A stretch of DNA of 64,000 nt from assembly GCF_000733475.1 (NCBI RefSeq), contig NZ_JPFK01000008.1, positions 1 through 64,000 of the forward strand, read 5' to 3'. Origin of the DNA: Mangrovimonas yunxiaonensis. GTDB lineage: Bacteria; Bacteroidota; Bacteroidia; Flavobacteriales; Flavobacteriaceae. Below the pieces are notes generated by a model. That model saw only the letters and a list, made by a program, of their open reading frames with translations, was not told where the DNA came from and did not search any database. The translations under genes and the position numbers were made by a program. This document shows positions 35,142 through 43,860 of the stretch, one piece after another; position 1 is the first letter of the stretch; every line of letters begins with the position of its first letter.

Positions 35142-36863
35142 TTAGTTAACCGCTAAATAGGCTTTAGAAACAATATAATTGCCAGTATTAGAATAGCCCT
35201 CTAGGGTTATTTCGAAAGTCCCTTCAACATCTGAAGTAAAAAACGATAAGGTTTTATTTTTACCAATAAGTTCTACTTTGGGGTTCCAGAATAGCTGTGT
35301 TCTGTAGTCTGGAATGTTCGCATTTTGTGTGCTATGTGTGTATTGGGGGTGGTAATATGTTTTGTTAGGTAAAGGCTTGTCTATTGTAATTTCTTTAATG
35401 TTGCTGTTGTTGCTTTTTAATGAAAACGCGCTGTCAAAGGTTTTAATAGCAATAATGCCGTCGTACACCTTAGATCCTAATACGTATTGCCCATTTACAA
35501 CGTCTATATATTCTATTTTATTTGAATCGTAATAGTCAACTAGGTCGTTTAAATCCTGCACCAAAATACCATCAAATAGTATGAGCGGTGGGATGCTTTG
35601 TATGTTAGAATGTGTGCTAACCTCACTTAGGTCTCTTACATGAAACATGTACTGCCCTTTATTTTTAGTTATATAAGCGTTGCTTATAATTTCTGTAAAG
35701 GTTTCTTTAATGGTGGGAAACCGGTTGTAATCATCTAAAACAAACCGCTTAGCTAATGGGTGGTAAAAAACAGGTCTTGGGGAAAAAGCTACAATGCTAT
35801 CTTGCTTTGCTTGATAGTAAGCATTCTCTATTTGGTTTTGAATACTTTTGTTTTTTAAAACTTCTGAAATAGATTCATCTAATTCTATTGATGAAAAAGT
35901 AAGCTGGTCAAATTCGGTAAAGGTTTTATCATTTATTGCTATGCTATAGTTTTCTCTATCATTTTCTTGTATTTGAAAAATGGCATTTTCTTGCGAGTAA
36001 CTCTCATCAATTACAAAATAAAAAGTCCCGTTTTGGTTGGTTGCTGCATTTTTAAATAAAAAGTTTTTGGCAGGAAAGCTTAATGAGACCGTTTTATTAA
36101 CCGCTTTTTGGTTTGTGCTACTGTTTGTAACTATGCCCGAAATAATCTCGCCGCGAAGCTCCGGAAGATAGTTAACGGTTTTTTTAGCATTAAGATAGGT
36201 TGTGTTTGGGTAGTTTGTTTTAATTTGAATAGCATCTAACTTTCTAACCGATACAGAAAACGAACCAAAAATAGCACTACTGTTAGCAATCGTTACTTCT
36301 ACGTGTTCTCTTTTGTTATAATTGTCTTTAGCTAATGTAATAAGATTGTTCTCTAAGTTTTTCTTACGGGCAAGAGAATTGCTAGAGCTAATTTTTATGG
36401 TGTCTTTTGGGGTTGTTAAGGCTTGAGTTTCTGTAGTAAATGGATTAATGATGTAAATATTTTTAACCGCATAAGACTTTATGGTGTTGTTTTTAGACCA
36501 ATTGCTGTAGCTTATTAATTTATAATGTCCTGTTTTTATTGAAGCAGGAATAAAAAAATCGCCTGTGGCATTGTTGTTTAAAACGGTAATTTTATGGTTG
36601 AAAACAATGGTGTTGTTGGCTCCAATTAACGATACGTAAACCATTTTACTAATATCGCTAGGGACGTTGGAGTTTAGGTTTAGGGTAGCAGCTTTATATT
36701 TAAGATATTCTCCTGCGAGCAACAAGTTCGCGTTAGTTTGCAAATAAATTTTCTCTAAAGGAATATTGGCTTGTAAATCCTCGAGTTGTTTGTTGGAGAT
36801 TTGGCCATATTGCTTAGTACAGATTGCTAGAAGGGCTACTAGTATAAAGATGTGATTTTTCAT
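35142..36863 (-). CDS. Exported MG2-like / TonB plug-like protein without barrel
   Basis: This 573-residue protein has a signal peptide (MKNHIFILVALLAICTKQYG) and an MG2-like N-terminal segment typical of Bacteroidota (PLEKIYLQTNANLLLAGEYLKY). A carboxypeptidase-regulatory-like beta-domain lies in the middle (about 215-290). The C-terminal segment resembles a TonB plug (PPLILFDGILVQDLNDL, IEYIDVV, GIIAIKTF, about 420-490) but has no beta-barrel after it. It is the last gene of a four-gene minus-strand unit with an STN-receptor and a DUF4249 lipoprotein. It may be a periplasmic or surface accessory to the receptor. Function unknown. Confidence 0.75.
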   Translation of the reverse strand: MKNHIFILVALLAICTKQYGQISNKQLEDLQANIPLEKIYLQTNANLLLAGEYLKYKAATLNLNSNVPSDISKMVYVSLIGANNTIVFNHKITVLNNNATGDFFIPASIKTGHYKLISYSNWSKNNTIKSYAVKNIYIINPFTTETQALTTPKDTIKISSSNSLARKKNLENNLITLAKDNYNKREHVEVTIANSSAIFGSFSVSVRKLDAIQIKTNYPNTTYLNAKKTVNYLPELRGEIISGIVTNSSTNQKAVNKTVSLSFPAKNFLFKNAATNQNGTFYFVIDESYSQENAIFQIQENDRENYSIAINDKTFTEFDQLTFSSIELDESISEVLKNKSIQNQIENAYYQAKQDSIVAFSPRPVFYHPLAKRFVLDDYNRFPTIKETFTEIISNAYITKNKGQYMFHVRDLSEVSTHSNIQSIPPLILFDGILVQDLNDLVDYYDSNKIEYIDVVNGQYVLGSKVYDGIIAIKTFDSAFSLKSNNSNIKEITIDKPLPNKTYYHPQYTHSTQNANIPDYRTQLFWNPKVELIGKNKTLSFFTSDVEGTFEITLEGYSNTGNYIVSKAYLAVN

Positions 36864-36867
36864 AATT

Positions 36868-38058
36868 TTATTCTTCCCAAAAATCAGGTTCTACACTTGA
36901 AGAAAACGATGTGCAGTCGCCACATTCTGGATTTACTATGGTGTAAATGTTTCCGCCGCTAAAATGTAACAATTTATACCCTAAATTATACCTTTGTGAC
37001 AGTAAAAGCCTTTCGTTAGGAAAATCGTATGCGGCATAATCATAAGTCCAGATGTCGCAGGCATAAAGATAGGCTGGCTTTTCGTTGCTATATAGGGTAT
37101 GGTCAAAGTATATTCGTTCGCTGTCTAGGGTGGTTACTTCAAAAAAGCCCAGCACTCTTTTTTCAGGATTATTCTCTAAGCTAATGTTTCCTTTTATATA
37201 CCCTGGTTGGTTGGGAGATAGTATGTCTCCTGTGTTACCTAACTCGTTTAGGGTGTTGTAGTAATTATAAGCACTTTCATTCTGAACAAATTGTTTAACC
37301 AGTATGCTGTAGCGTTCTCGGGTTAAGCTTAGGTCGTTTTCATCGAGAATCCTAACCGGAAACCTAAAAATATTATTAGTTTCCAGATCCTTTGTTGATG
37401 TTTGGATTATTCCTGTCGAGTTGATTGTTGAATAACACACCCGTTCATTAGGGTCACGCTGATTGAACACAATATCATAGCTAATAAAATCGGAATTATA
37501 GGGGTCGGTTTCAAAATTGATAATCTCAAAATCTATATCGTACCAATGTGGTACAATAATCTTGTACGTTTCTATATATTCATACCTAAAGAATTTTGCT
37601 GTTTCATTGGTAATGTTAGCATCTAGAAGAATGTTTATCTCATTTTCATTGTTGTTATATTCTGGGTATAGTGTTGTAATTTCGGCGGTTGGTGGGGTAC
37701 TTACTTCTTCAGAGGTATACAACTCGCCGTTGGGGGTAGAGATAAAAAGTTGGTAGGTTTTGTTTTGTTCTGCCTGAAAAGCAATCTCCGATTCGTAAAT
37801 GCCATTTTCTGTATAAGAATAGGTGTGTGAGACACCGGTATCGTCTTCAACCCAAACCGTGGCATTATTTACATACGGACTATTGTTTTCTGTTAGCTCA
37901 TAGGTTTTCGATAACGTTATTTGTTGCTTTTTTAATTCGTTGGTTAAATTGCCCTCGACAACTAGATAGCTTTCAAAGTCGTAGGATTTTGGCTCAAATG
38001 GCTCTTTGCAGCCAACCAAATAAAAACAACAAACAAGTAGTGTTATTATCTTTTTCAT
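36868..38058 (-). CDS. DUF4249 lipoprotein
   Basis: The 396-residue protein has a lipobox LVGC (Cys at about 17) after a signal sequence. An N-terminal beta-sandwich follows (about 25-130) with the family pattern YLVVEGNLTN and ATVWVEDDTGVSHTY, then a C-terminal domain with paired Cys (CDIWTY, CGDCTSF). DUF4249 lipoproteins commonly accompany TonB receptors in Bacteroidota and are thought to be surface-exposed partners. The start is 1 base after the stop of the receptor gene, so the two are co-translated. Ligand is unknown. Confidence 0.85.
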   Translation of the reverse strand: MKKIITLLVCCFYLVGCKEPFEPKSYDFESYLVVEGNLTNELKKQQITLSKTYELTENNSPYVNNATVWVEDDTGVSHTYSYTENGIYESEIAFQAEQNKTYQLFISTPNGELYTSEEVSTPPTAEITTLYPEYNNNENEINILLDANITNETAKFFRYEYIETYKIIVPHWYDIDFEIINFETDPYNSDFISYDIVFNQRDPNERVCYSTINSTGIIQTSTKDLETNNIFRFPVRILDENDLSLTRERYSILVKQFVQNESAYNYYNTLNELGNTGDILSPNQPGYIKGNISLENNPEKRVLGFFEVTTLDSERIYFDHTLYSNEKPAYLYACDIWTYDYAAYDFPNERLLLSQRYNLGYKLLHFSGGNIYTIVNPECGDCTSFSSSVEPDFWEE

Positions 38059-38059
38059 T

Positions 38060-40810
38060 TTAAAACTTAAAATTATAGGTTATGGTTGGTATTGGCACAG
38101 CAAAAACTGATGTTTTGTAAGCCTGAACATGACCATTTTCGTTAACAAAGAATATAGAATACGGATTAGCTCTGCCCAGTACATTGTAAATTGAAATGTT
38201 CCAGAAACTGTGTGCTAATTTCTTTATTTTATGATTTCCTTCTATGTTAAAACCAATATCCACTCTAAAATAATCTGGAATTCGGTATTTATTTCTATCA
38301 CTATACACAACCTGTTCTTCTCCTGCAAACATATATTTGCCAATGGGGTAGGTTATAGGTCTTCCTGTTTGGTAGGCTACATTGGCAGAAAAGCTATAGC
38401 GGTGCGTTAATTTATAATTACCCACCAAGCTAACGTCATGGGGCTTGTCGTAATTTGCCGGAAAATAATCGCCATTGTTTACTTTATCGAAAATAAACGG
38501 GCTATCAAGTTTGGTAAAAGCTCTTGAATAACTGTACCCAAACCAACCATTTAAACGGCCTTTCTTCTTTTCTAATAAAAACTCTATACCATAGGCTTTA
38601 CCCTTACCTTGTAGGAGTACTTGTTCGATGTTTTCATTCATAATAATATCGCCACCAACCCTATAGTCTAGAATGTCTTCCATAGTTTTGTAGTAAGCTT
38701 CTAAACTTAACTCAATGTTATTGTCTTTTAGGTTTTTATATACCCCTAGAGCAAACTGGTTGGCTTTTTGAGGCTTAATGTTATAGTCTGATAATTTCCA
38801 GGTATCGGTAGGCGACTCGGTTGTATTACTAGACAATAAATGAATGTATTGGGCTGTACGGTTATAACTGCCCTTTATGGAAAACCCAGAATTAAAAAGG
38901 TATCTAAAAGAAATACGTGGTTCAAAAACGCCATAGGATTTTATAGATTCGTTTTTTCCAAATTCTTTAACTTCACTAATCGAAGTTGCTATTCTAGGTT
39001 TGTCGTTCTCATAAACATTTACAGTAGCTTTTCCTAAAGCGCTAAAGTAAGAGTATCTTAAGCCAGTATCGATGGTTAAATTTTTATTCAATTTAAAGAT
39101 GTTGGCTACATATAGAGCAGATTCCAAACCTTTTTCTTTTTGTAAGCTTTTGGTTTGAATGTTCGAATTTGCACCAATCGGGGATATTTTTCCAGGGTTT
39201 GTGTTGTATAGTTTACTGCTTATACCGTAATTAAATTTATGCTTTTTATTGTGAATGTAACCAGCATTTAACTTGATTTGGGTTTCGTTTACTTTATAAC
39301 CAAAATCAAAGTTGCGATTGGCATTACTTTCATAGTTAACATCGTACTTGTATTGGCTATTAACAAGTATGGCATCTAGGGTGTTTTTTTCGTTAAAGGT
39401 GTGGTTCCATTTTAGGGAAATAAGTTGGTTGCTGTTTTTTAAAATAGAATCGTTCGAGATGCTAAAAGCATCTTTACTGTAATAATACGTACCTTGTATG
39501 TTGTTGTTGTCGTTAATTTGGTGGCTGTATTTGGCTAAACCATCAAAAAATGAGGCTTCGCTGTCTTTAAGCGAGGCTTCGTCTATTAAGTTTAAAACCC
39601 AATCTGAATACGTTGCTCTAGCACCAACAATTAACGACGATTTTTCTTTTATAATGGGCGTTTCTAGAGTTAAATTGGCGGTAACTGGCCCCAATGCACC
39701 TTCGCCAGAAAACGTTTTGGTATTTCCGTTTTTAGATTGAATATCGAAAACAGACGATAGTCTCCCGCCATATTCTGAAGGAATACTAGCCTTATATATG
39801 TTAAGGCTTTTGGTTGTATAGGGATTAATAGCAGAGAAAAAACCTAAAAAATGCGAAGGGTTATAAATAACGGCATCGTCCAGTAAAATTAAATTTTGAT
39901 CGGTTCTGCCTCCTCTAACATTAAAGCCAGACGAGCCTTCACCAGTTTTTTTAATACCAGGTTTTGTTGTAATTACTTTAAAGATGTCACGCTCACCAAG
40001 TACAACAGGAACATTTTTTAGGCCAACAACATCAATAGTTGTTAGGCCAACAACGGCAGATTTAACATTGGCATCCCTTTTGGCATCAATCAAAACTTCA
40101 TCTAATTGCTCGGCATTCTCGCTTATACTAAGGTCCATGCGCCCATTTCCGTAAACAATTAATTCTTTAGAAACATTGTCATACCCCATAAGTTTGGCCT
40201 CTAATACATTATAACCCGAGGGGACTATAATTTTAAAGTAACCATTTTTGTCGGTTGTTGTATAGGTGTTGGAGTTTTGTAGGGCAATAACCATGTTGTA
40301 TATAGGAGCTCCCGTATTATCGTTTTTTATCACTCCCGTGATAGTACATTCTGTTTGAATAGAATTTTCATTTTGTTTCCCAATTATAATCAGGTTTTTT
40401 TTAGAGCGTATTGCCTTATCATACTCATTGTAGAAAATGGCAGAATTGTCGTTATAATTGTTGTTAGATGCTTTAAAATAATTTAAAGGCAAATCTTTAT
40501 ACACAACACTGTTATTAATTAGGATAACAGCATTGTTGTAAACAATAAAATTAAGCGTTGTTTCTTCTAAAATATCGTTTAAAATATTTTTTAAGGTTGC
40601 CTCGTCAAATTTTTTAGAAACGATTTTGTTTTCTATCCAATAATCCTGATAATAAAATTTAATACCTGTTTTTTTTTCTAAAACGCTAAAAGCTTCTTTA
40701 AGGGAAACACGGTTAAAGTTAACAGACAATTTGTCGCTGCTTTGTGCAAGAATTAATTGTGGAATGCAGATACATATTAATAATATGATAATTGCTTTTT
40801 TTATTGCCAT
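38060..40810 (-). CDS. TonB-dependent receptor with STN signalling domain
   Basis: This 916-residue receptor has a signal peptide, then an STN (secretin/TonB short N-terminal) domain (about 28-100, LSVNFNRVSLKEAFSVLE). A linker follows, then a CarboxypepD_reg domain (about 158-232), a plug domain (about 245-345, GEGSSGFNVRGGRTDQNLILLDD) and a C-terminal barrel ending ITYNFKF. The STN domain normally contacts a FecR-type anti-sigma factor, but no FecR or sigma gene is adjacent. It is followed by a DUF4249 lipoprotein and a plug-like protein and preceded by an exported unknown, all on the same strand with gaps of 1-14 bases. Substrate unknown. Confidence 0.88.
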   Translation of the reverse strand: MAIKKAIIILLICICIPQLILAQSSDKLSVNFNRVSLKEAFSVLEKKTGIKFYYQDYWIENKIVSKKFDEATLKNILNDILEETTLNFIVYNNAVILINNSVVYKDLPLNYFKASNNNYNDNSAIFYNEYDKAIRSKKNLIIIGKQNENSIQTECTITGVIKNDNTGAPIYNMVIALQNSNTYTTTDKNGYFKIIVPSGYNVLEAKLMGYDNVSKELIVYGNGRMDLSISENAEQLDEVLIDAKRDANVKSAVVGLTTIDVVGLKNVPVVLGERDIFKVITTKPGIKKTGEGSSGFNVRGGRTDQNLILLDDAVIYNPSHFLGFFSAINPYTTKSLNIYKASIPSEYGGRLSSVFDIQSKNGNTKTFSGEGALGPVTANLTLETPIIKEKSSLIVGARATYSDWVLNLIDEASLKDSEASFFDGLAKYSHQINDNNNIQGTYYYSKDAFSISNDSILKNSNQLISLKWNHTFNEKNTLDAILVNSQYKYDVNYESNANRNFDFGYKVNETQIKLNAGYIHNKKHKFNYGISSKLYNTNPGKISPIGANSNIQTKSLQKEKGLESALYVANIFKLNKNLTIDTGLRYSYFSALGKATVNVYENDKPRIATSISEVKEFGKNESIKSYGVFEPRISFRYLFNSGFSIKGSYNRTAQYIHLLSSNTTESPTDTWKLSDYNIKPQKANQFALGVYKNLKDNNIELSLEAYYKTMEDILDYRVGGDIIMNENIEQVLLQGKGKAYGIEFLLEKKKGRLNGWFGYSYSRAFTKLDSPFIFDKVNNGDYFPANYDKPHDVSLVGNYKLTHRYSFSANVAYQTGRPITYPIGKYMFAGEEQVVYSDRNKYRIPDYFRVDIGFNIEGNHKIKKLAHSFWNISIYNVLGRANPYSIFFVNENGHVQAYKTSVFAVPIPTITYNFKF

Positions 40811-40824
40811 ATTACTACTGCTTA

Positions 40825-41556
40825 TTATTTTAAATTATTGTCGATAAATGAGATTAACTTCACCATAAATTTGTCTTCATGTGCTTTATAAAGCGAATGG
40901 TTGCTGCTGTAAAAATCGTTAAGAGCTTTCTTTGTTATGAGATGCAAAGATTTTAAATGTCTTTTAGAGCTAACGTTATAAAAAACACCATCCTTTAAAA
41001 GGATGTAAAGACTCTTTTTATTGAATAAGTGATTGATTTTTTTGTTTTCTAGCTCTTCTCGTTTTGGGGTGTAATGTTTTATGTACAAAGAGACCCGTTC
41101 TCCAATATAAGCTTGCTCTAAATAGCCGTTTATACCTATTTCAGCTAAGCTTTTGTTATCATGAAAATTAATAAACTTGTGGTTTTCTATGTTAAACTCA
41201 CTAACATTAAGGGGAGTAAATACCATGTTAAAGTAATCCTTGTCACCATTTAATCTGGTAATTAAAACATCTTCATACAAATCGTATTTTAAATCAAGAT
41301 TAAAATAAGGTTGTCCATTATAAACAACATTCCCTTTTAAAAAATCGTAATGCTTAAAGTAACGATGCTTTTCTTTGGTAGCTCTAAACGCATCAACATA
41401 ACGCAACCCATTGTAAAGTGGCGTGTTTTCGTGAGAGATAATAGCATCAAAAGCAGCGTAGTAGCTATTAACATCATTATTTTGTGCAGCAGTTGGCAGG
41501 CAAAATAAAACAGCAAGCATAATAGAGCTGTTAAGGAAGGTAAAGCGAGGTTTCAT
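40825..41556 (-). CDS. Exported protein of unknown function, first gene of the STN-receptor operon
   Basis: The 243-residue protein has a signal peptide (SIMLAVLFCLPTAAQ) and a mixed alpha/beta mature part with many Lys/His/Tyr residues, with RYVDAFRATKEKHRYFKHYDF near the N-terminus. The C-terminal half has KKSLYILLKDGVFYNV. It is 14 bases upstream of the receptor gene, so probably co-transcribed. Not recognised; it could be a periplasmic partner. No membrane segment is seen beyond the signal peptide. Confidence 0.7.
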   Translation of the reverse strand: MKPRFTFLNSSIMLAVLFCLPTAAQNNDVNSYYAAFDAIISHENTPLYNGLRYVDAFRATKEKHRYFKHYDFLKGNVVYNGQPYFNLDLKYDLYEDVLITRLNGDKDYFNMVFTPLNVSEFNIENHKFINFHDNKSLAEIGINGYLEQAYIGERVSLYIKHYTPKREELENKKINHLFNKKSLYILLKDGVFYNVSSKRHLKSLHLITKKALNDFYSSNHSLYKAHEDKFMVKLISFIDNNLK

Positions 41557-41617
41557 TAAAATATGACTAATAAAAACGCCAAGATAATGAACTCAACCTG
41601 TTTAATCTAATAAAACG

Positions 41618-42256
41618 TTATTTTCTTGTAAGAAAACTCTTTAACTCATAAAAATTACTTGGGGCAACACCGTGGCCTACAGGAAATTCGCTATATAGGT
41701 GTGTTATGCCTAAACGCTCTAGTATTTTAGGCGACTGTCTGGCCCAGGCTACAGGAATAACCTGATCTACACTACCGTGCGAACAATAAAAACTAAGGTG
41801 ACTGTAATCCATTTCGTTGGTGTTTTCTGGAATGAGGTTTTGGTTTATATAACCACTTAAAGCCACCACCCGATTAACTTTTTGAGGATAGGTAAGAGCA
41901 ACAGCATAACTTAATATGGCGCCTTGGCTAAAGCCCAATAAAGTAACGTTGTTTTTATTAACGGGGTATTTGCTGCAAGCATCATCAATGAAAGCAACAA
42001 TTGTTTCCATTGAAGCTCGTGCTTGCTCATCGTCACTCCATTTGCTGTTATCGGCATCAAAATTTATGGCGTACCATGCATTTCCGTAGGGCTGTAACGG
42101 GTAGGGGGCACGAACAGATATAATAAAGAGCTCCTCGGGCAATTCAGAAGCAAAAGAAAACAAATCGTTTTCGTCGCTGCCATAGCCATGAAGCATAATA
42201 AGTAAGGGTGCGTTTTCTTTTAATGTAGAAGGTCGGGTGATATAAAATAAACTCAA
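41618..42256 (-). CDS. Phospholipase/carboxylesterase-family alpha/beta hydrolase
   Basis: A 212-residue hydrolase with nucleophile Ser110 in GFSQG, catalytic Asp164 in HGSVDQVIPV and His195 in FPVGHGVAP. The oxyanion segment LIMLHGYGSDEND is near the N-terminus. It matches the small carboxylesterase/acyl-protein-thioesterase family that hydrolyses short acyl esters. It has no signal peptide and is cytosolic. It is the last gene of the minus-strand set that begins with the BatA-domain protein. Confidence 0.85.
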   Translation of the reverse strand: MSLFYITRPSTLKENAPLLIMLHGYGSDENDLFSFASELPEELFIISVRAPYPLQPYGNAWYAINFDADNSKWSDDEQARASMETIVAFIDDACSKYPVNKNNVTLLGFSQGAILSYAVALTYPQKVNRVVALSGYINQNLIPENTNEMDYSHLSFYCSHGSVDQVIPVAWARQSPKILERLGITHLYSEFPVGHGVAPSNFYELKSFLTRK

Positions 42257-42274
42257 GGGACTGTTGTTTTTTTA

Positions 42275-42601
42275 TTACTGAATATTTTTAAACCATTCTT
42301 GAAATTTTTCCCCCAGCAAAGGAATAGGTCTAGCTTCGCCTTTAATGGCATAAAACAGACCAAATAACCAACATACAAATGTAATGGTCCATAAAATGGT
42401 ACCTGCCAAACTGTTAATGTACGCTTCGGTTACATTAGAAACAATTAGCATTAAAATTAACCCAAGCATTTGCCGGATGTGGAAAAATGTAAATGGGTTT
42501 TTACGTTCCATATTCATTAAAACAGCAATGATAAGCCCAATAAAAGTTAGGTAGCTTACTATGGCAAGGGACTTACCTTCGTTTATGGTTGCGTTGTTCA
42601 T
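42275..42601 (-). CDS. Small membrane protein, DUF4870/Tic20-like
   Basis: A 108-residue protein with three or four transmembrane helices (about 12-30, 42-58, 66-88), a hydrophilic N-terminus (MNNATINEGKSLA) and a C-terminal amphipathic tail (PIPLLGEKFQEWFKNI). This resembles DUF4870-like membrane proteins. Its ATG overlaps the stop of the dihydroorotase homologue by 4 bases, showing translational coupling. Function unknown. Confidence 0.65.
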   Translation of the reverse strand: MNNATINEGKSLAIVSYLTFIGLIIAVLMNMERKNPFTFFHIRQMLGLILMLIVSNVTEAYINSLAGTILWTITFVCWLFGLFYAIKGEARPIPLLGEKFQEWFKNIQ

Positions 42602-43860
42602 GGTTGTGATTTTAATACAAGTTGGTTGTTAGAAATAACACCATAGGCATGGCCTTTTAAGGTGTGACCTTCAAAAATAGCATTTTTAGAGGTCGAAATA
42701 ATATGGTCTTTGGTAAACGTTATTTTTCCGTTAGGATTAAATAGGGTGATGTTCGCTTTTTCTCCTATGGCAACAGGATGCGTTTCAGCGCCAAACCGCT
42801 GTTTTCCTTTGGTAAGAAGGTCGATGGTTTTTTTGGTGCTAAAAACAGTATTTAATGCACCAAATGCAGATTCTAAACCAATGGCACCGTATTTAGCGTG
42901 GTCAAACTCTACTTTTTTATGCTCAACATCAATAGGGTTGTGGTCTGATGTAACCATATCTATCGTACCGTCCTTTAATCCTTCAAGTAGCGCATCAACA
43001 TCGCTTTGGGTTCTTAAAGGGGGCATGACTTTATAATGGGTGTTAAAGTCCTTTAGAACCTCGTCTGTTAGGCAAAGGTTGTGTATGGCTACACTACAGC
43101 TAACATCTAAATTTTTCTTTTTTGCCTCTCTAATAAGCGCTACCGATGTTGCTGTGGATATAGTAGGAATGTGCAGTTTGCCGCCTGTATACTCCAAAAC
43201 AAAAAGATCTCGGGCAAGTTGTAAGTCTTCTGCTAAATTAGGAATGCCCTTTAACCCAATAGAGGTACTGGTTATGTTTTCGTTCATAACACCTTGTCCG
43301 CTAACGTCCTTATTAAACGGAAAGCTGTGCACCAAAGCATTAAACCCTTGGGCGTATTGCAATGCGATTTTTAAAATATTGGGGTTACTTATGGGGTTTT
43401 TATAATCGCCAAAAGCTACGGCTCCTGCGTTTTTCATGTCGAACAATTCGGCCATATCCTTTCCTGCACTAAGTTTGGTTAAGGCTCCAATAGGCAGTAG
43501 CGAAACGGCATTGTCTTTTGCCCTGTCTTTAATAAAGGCAATAGCCGAAGCCGTATCTGTTACAGGGTAGGTGTTGGGGTTTAACGCCACTTGCGTAAAC
43601 CCAGAAAGTGCAGCGGTTTTTAAGCCATTGGCTATTGTTTCGCGCTCTTCGTAACCGGGCTCACCAAAACTCACGCTACTATCAAACCAACCTTGCGATA
43701 CATGTAGGTTGGGGTAGGTAATTTCTTGAAAATTGTTCGTGTTTTCAATATGGTAATCCATGTTTTTAATAAGCCCGTTTTCAATTAAAATATCGACGGT
43801 TTTATTGTGAAAATCACTTTTAGTATCAACAATTGTAGCAGATTTAATTAATGCGTTCAT
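42598..43860 (-). CDS. Dihydroorotase homologue lacking the metal-binding HxH
   Basis: This 420-residue amidohydrolase-fold protein aligns with PyrC, but the first catalytic motif is degenerate. Where active enzymes read D-x-H-x-H-x-R it reads D60-S-S-V-S-F-G (QGWFDSSVSFGEPGYEE), so two zinc ligands and the substrate Arg are lost. Other segments (TSDHNPI, LVHSFPF, KYGAIGLESAFG) remain. This resembles the inactive PyrC-prime subunits that assemble with aspartate transcarbamoylase in some bacteria. It is coupled by 4-base overlaps with the upstream BatA-domain gene and the downstream small membrane protein. It is probably not a working dihydroorotase. Confidence 0.8.
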   Translation of the reverse strand: MNALIKSATIVDTKSDFHNKTVDILIENGLIKNMDYHIENTNNFQEITYPNLHVSQGWFDSSVSFGEPGYEERETIANGLKTAALSGFTQVALNPNTYPVTDTASAIAFIKDRAKDNAVSLLPIGALTKLSAGKDMAELFDMKNAGAVAFGDYKNPISNPNILKIALQYAQGFNALVHSFPFNKDVSGQGVMNENITSTSIGLKGIPNLAEDLQLARDLFVLEYTGGKLHIPTISTATSVALIREAKKKNLDVSCSVAIHNLCLTDEVLKDFNTHYKVMPPLRTQSDVDALLEGLKDGTIDMVTSDHNPIDVEHKKVEFDHAKYGAIGLESAFGALNTVFSTKKTIDLLTKGKQRFGAETHPVAIGEKANITLFNPNGKITFTKDHIISTSKNAIFEGHTLKGHAYGVISNNQLVLKSQP

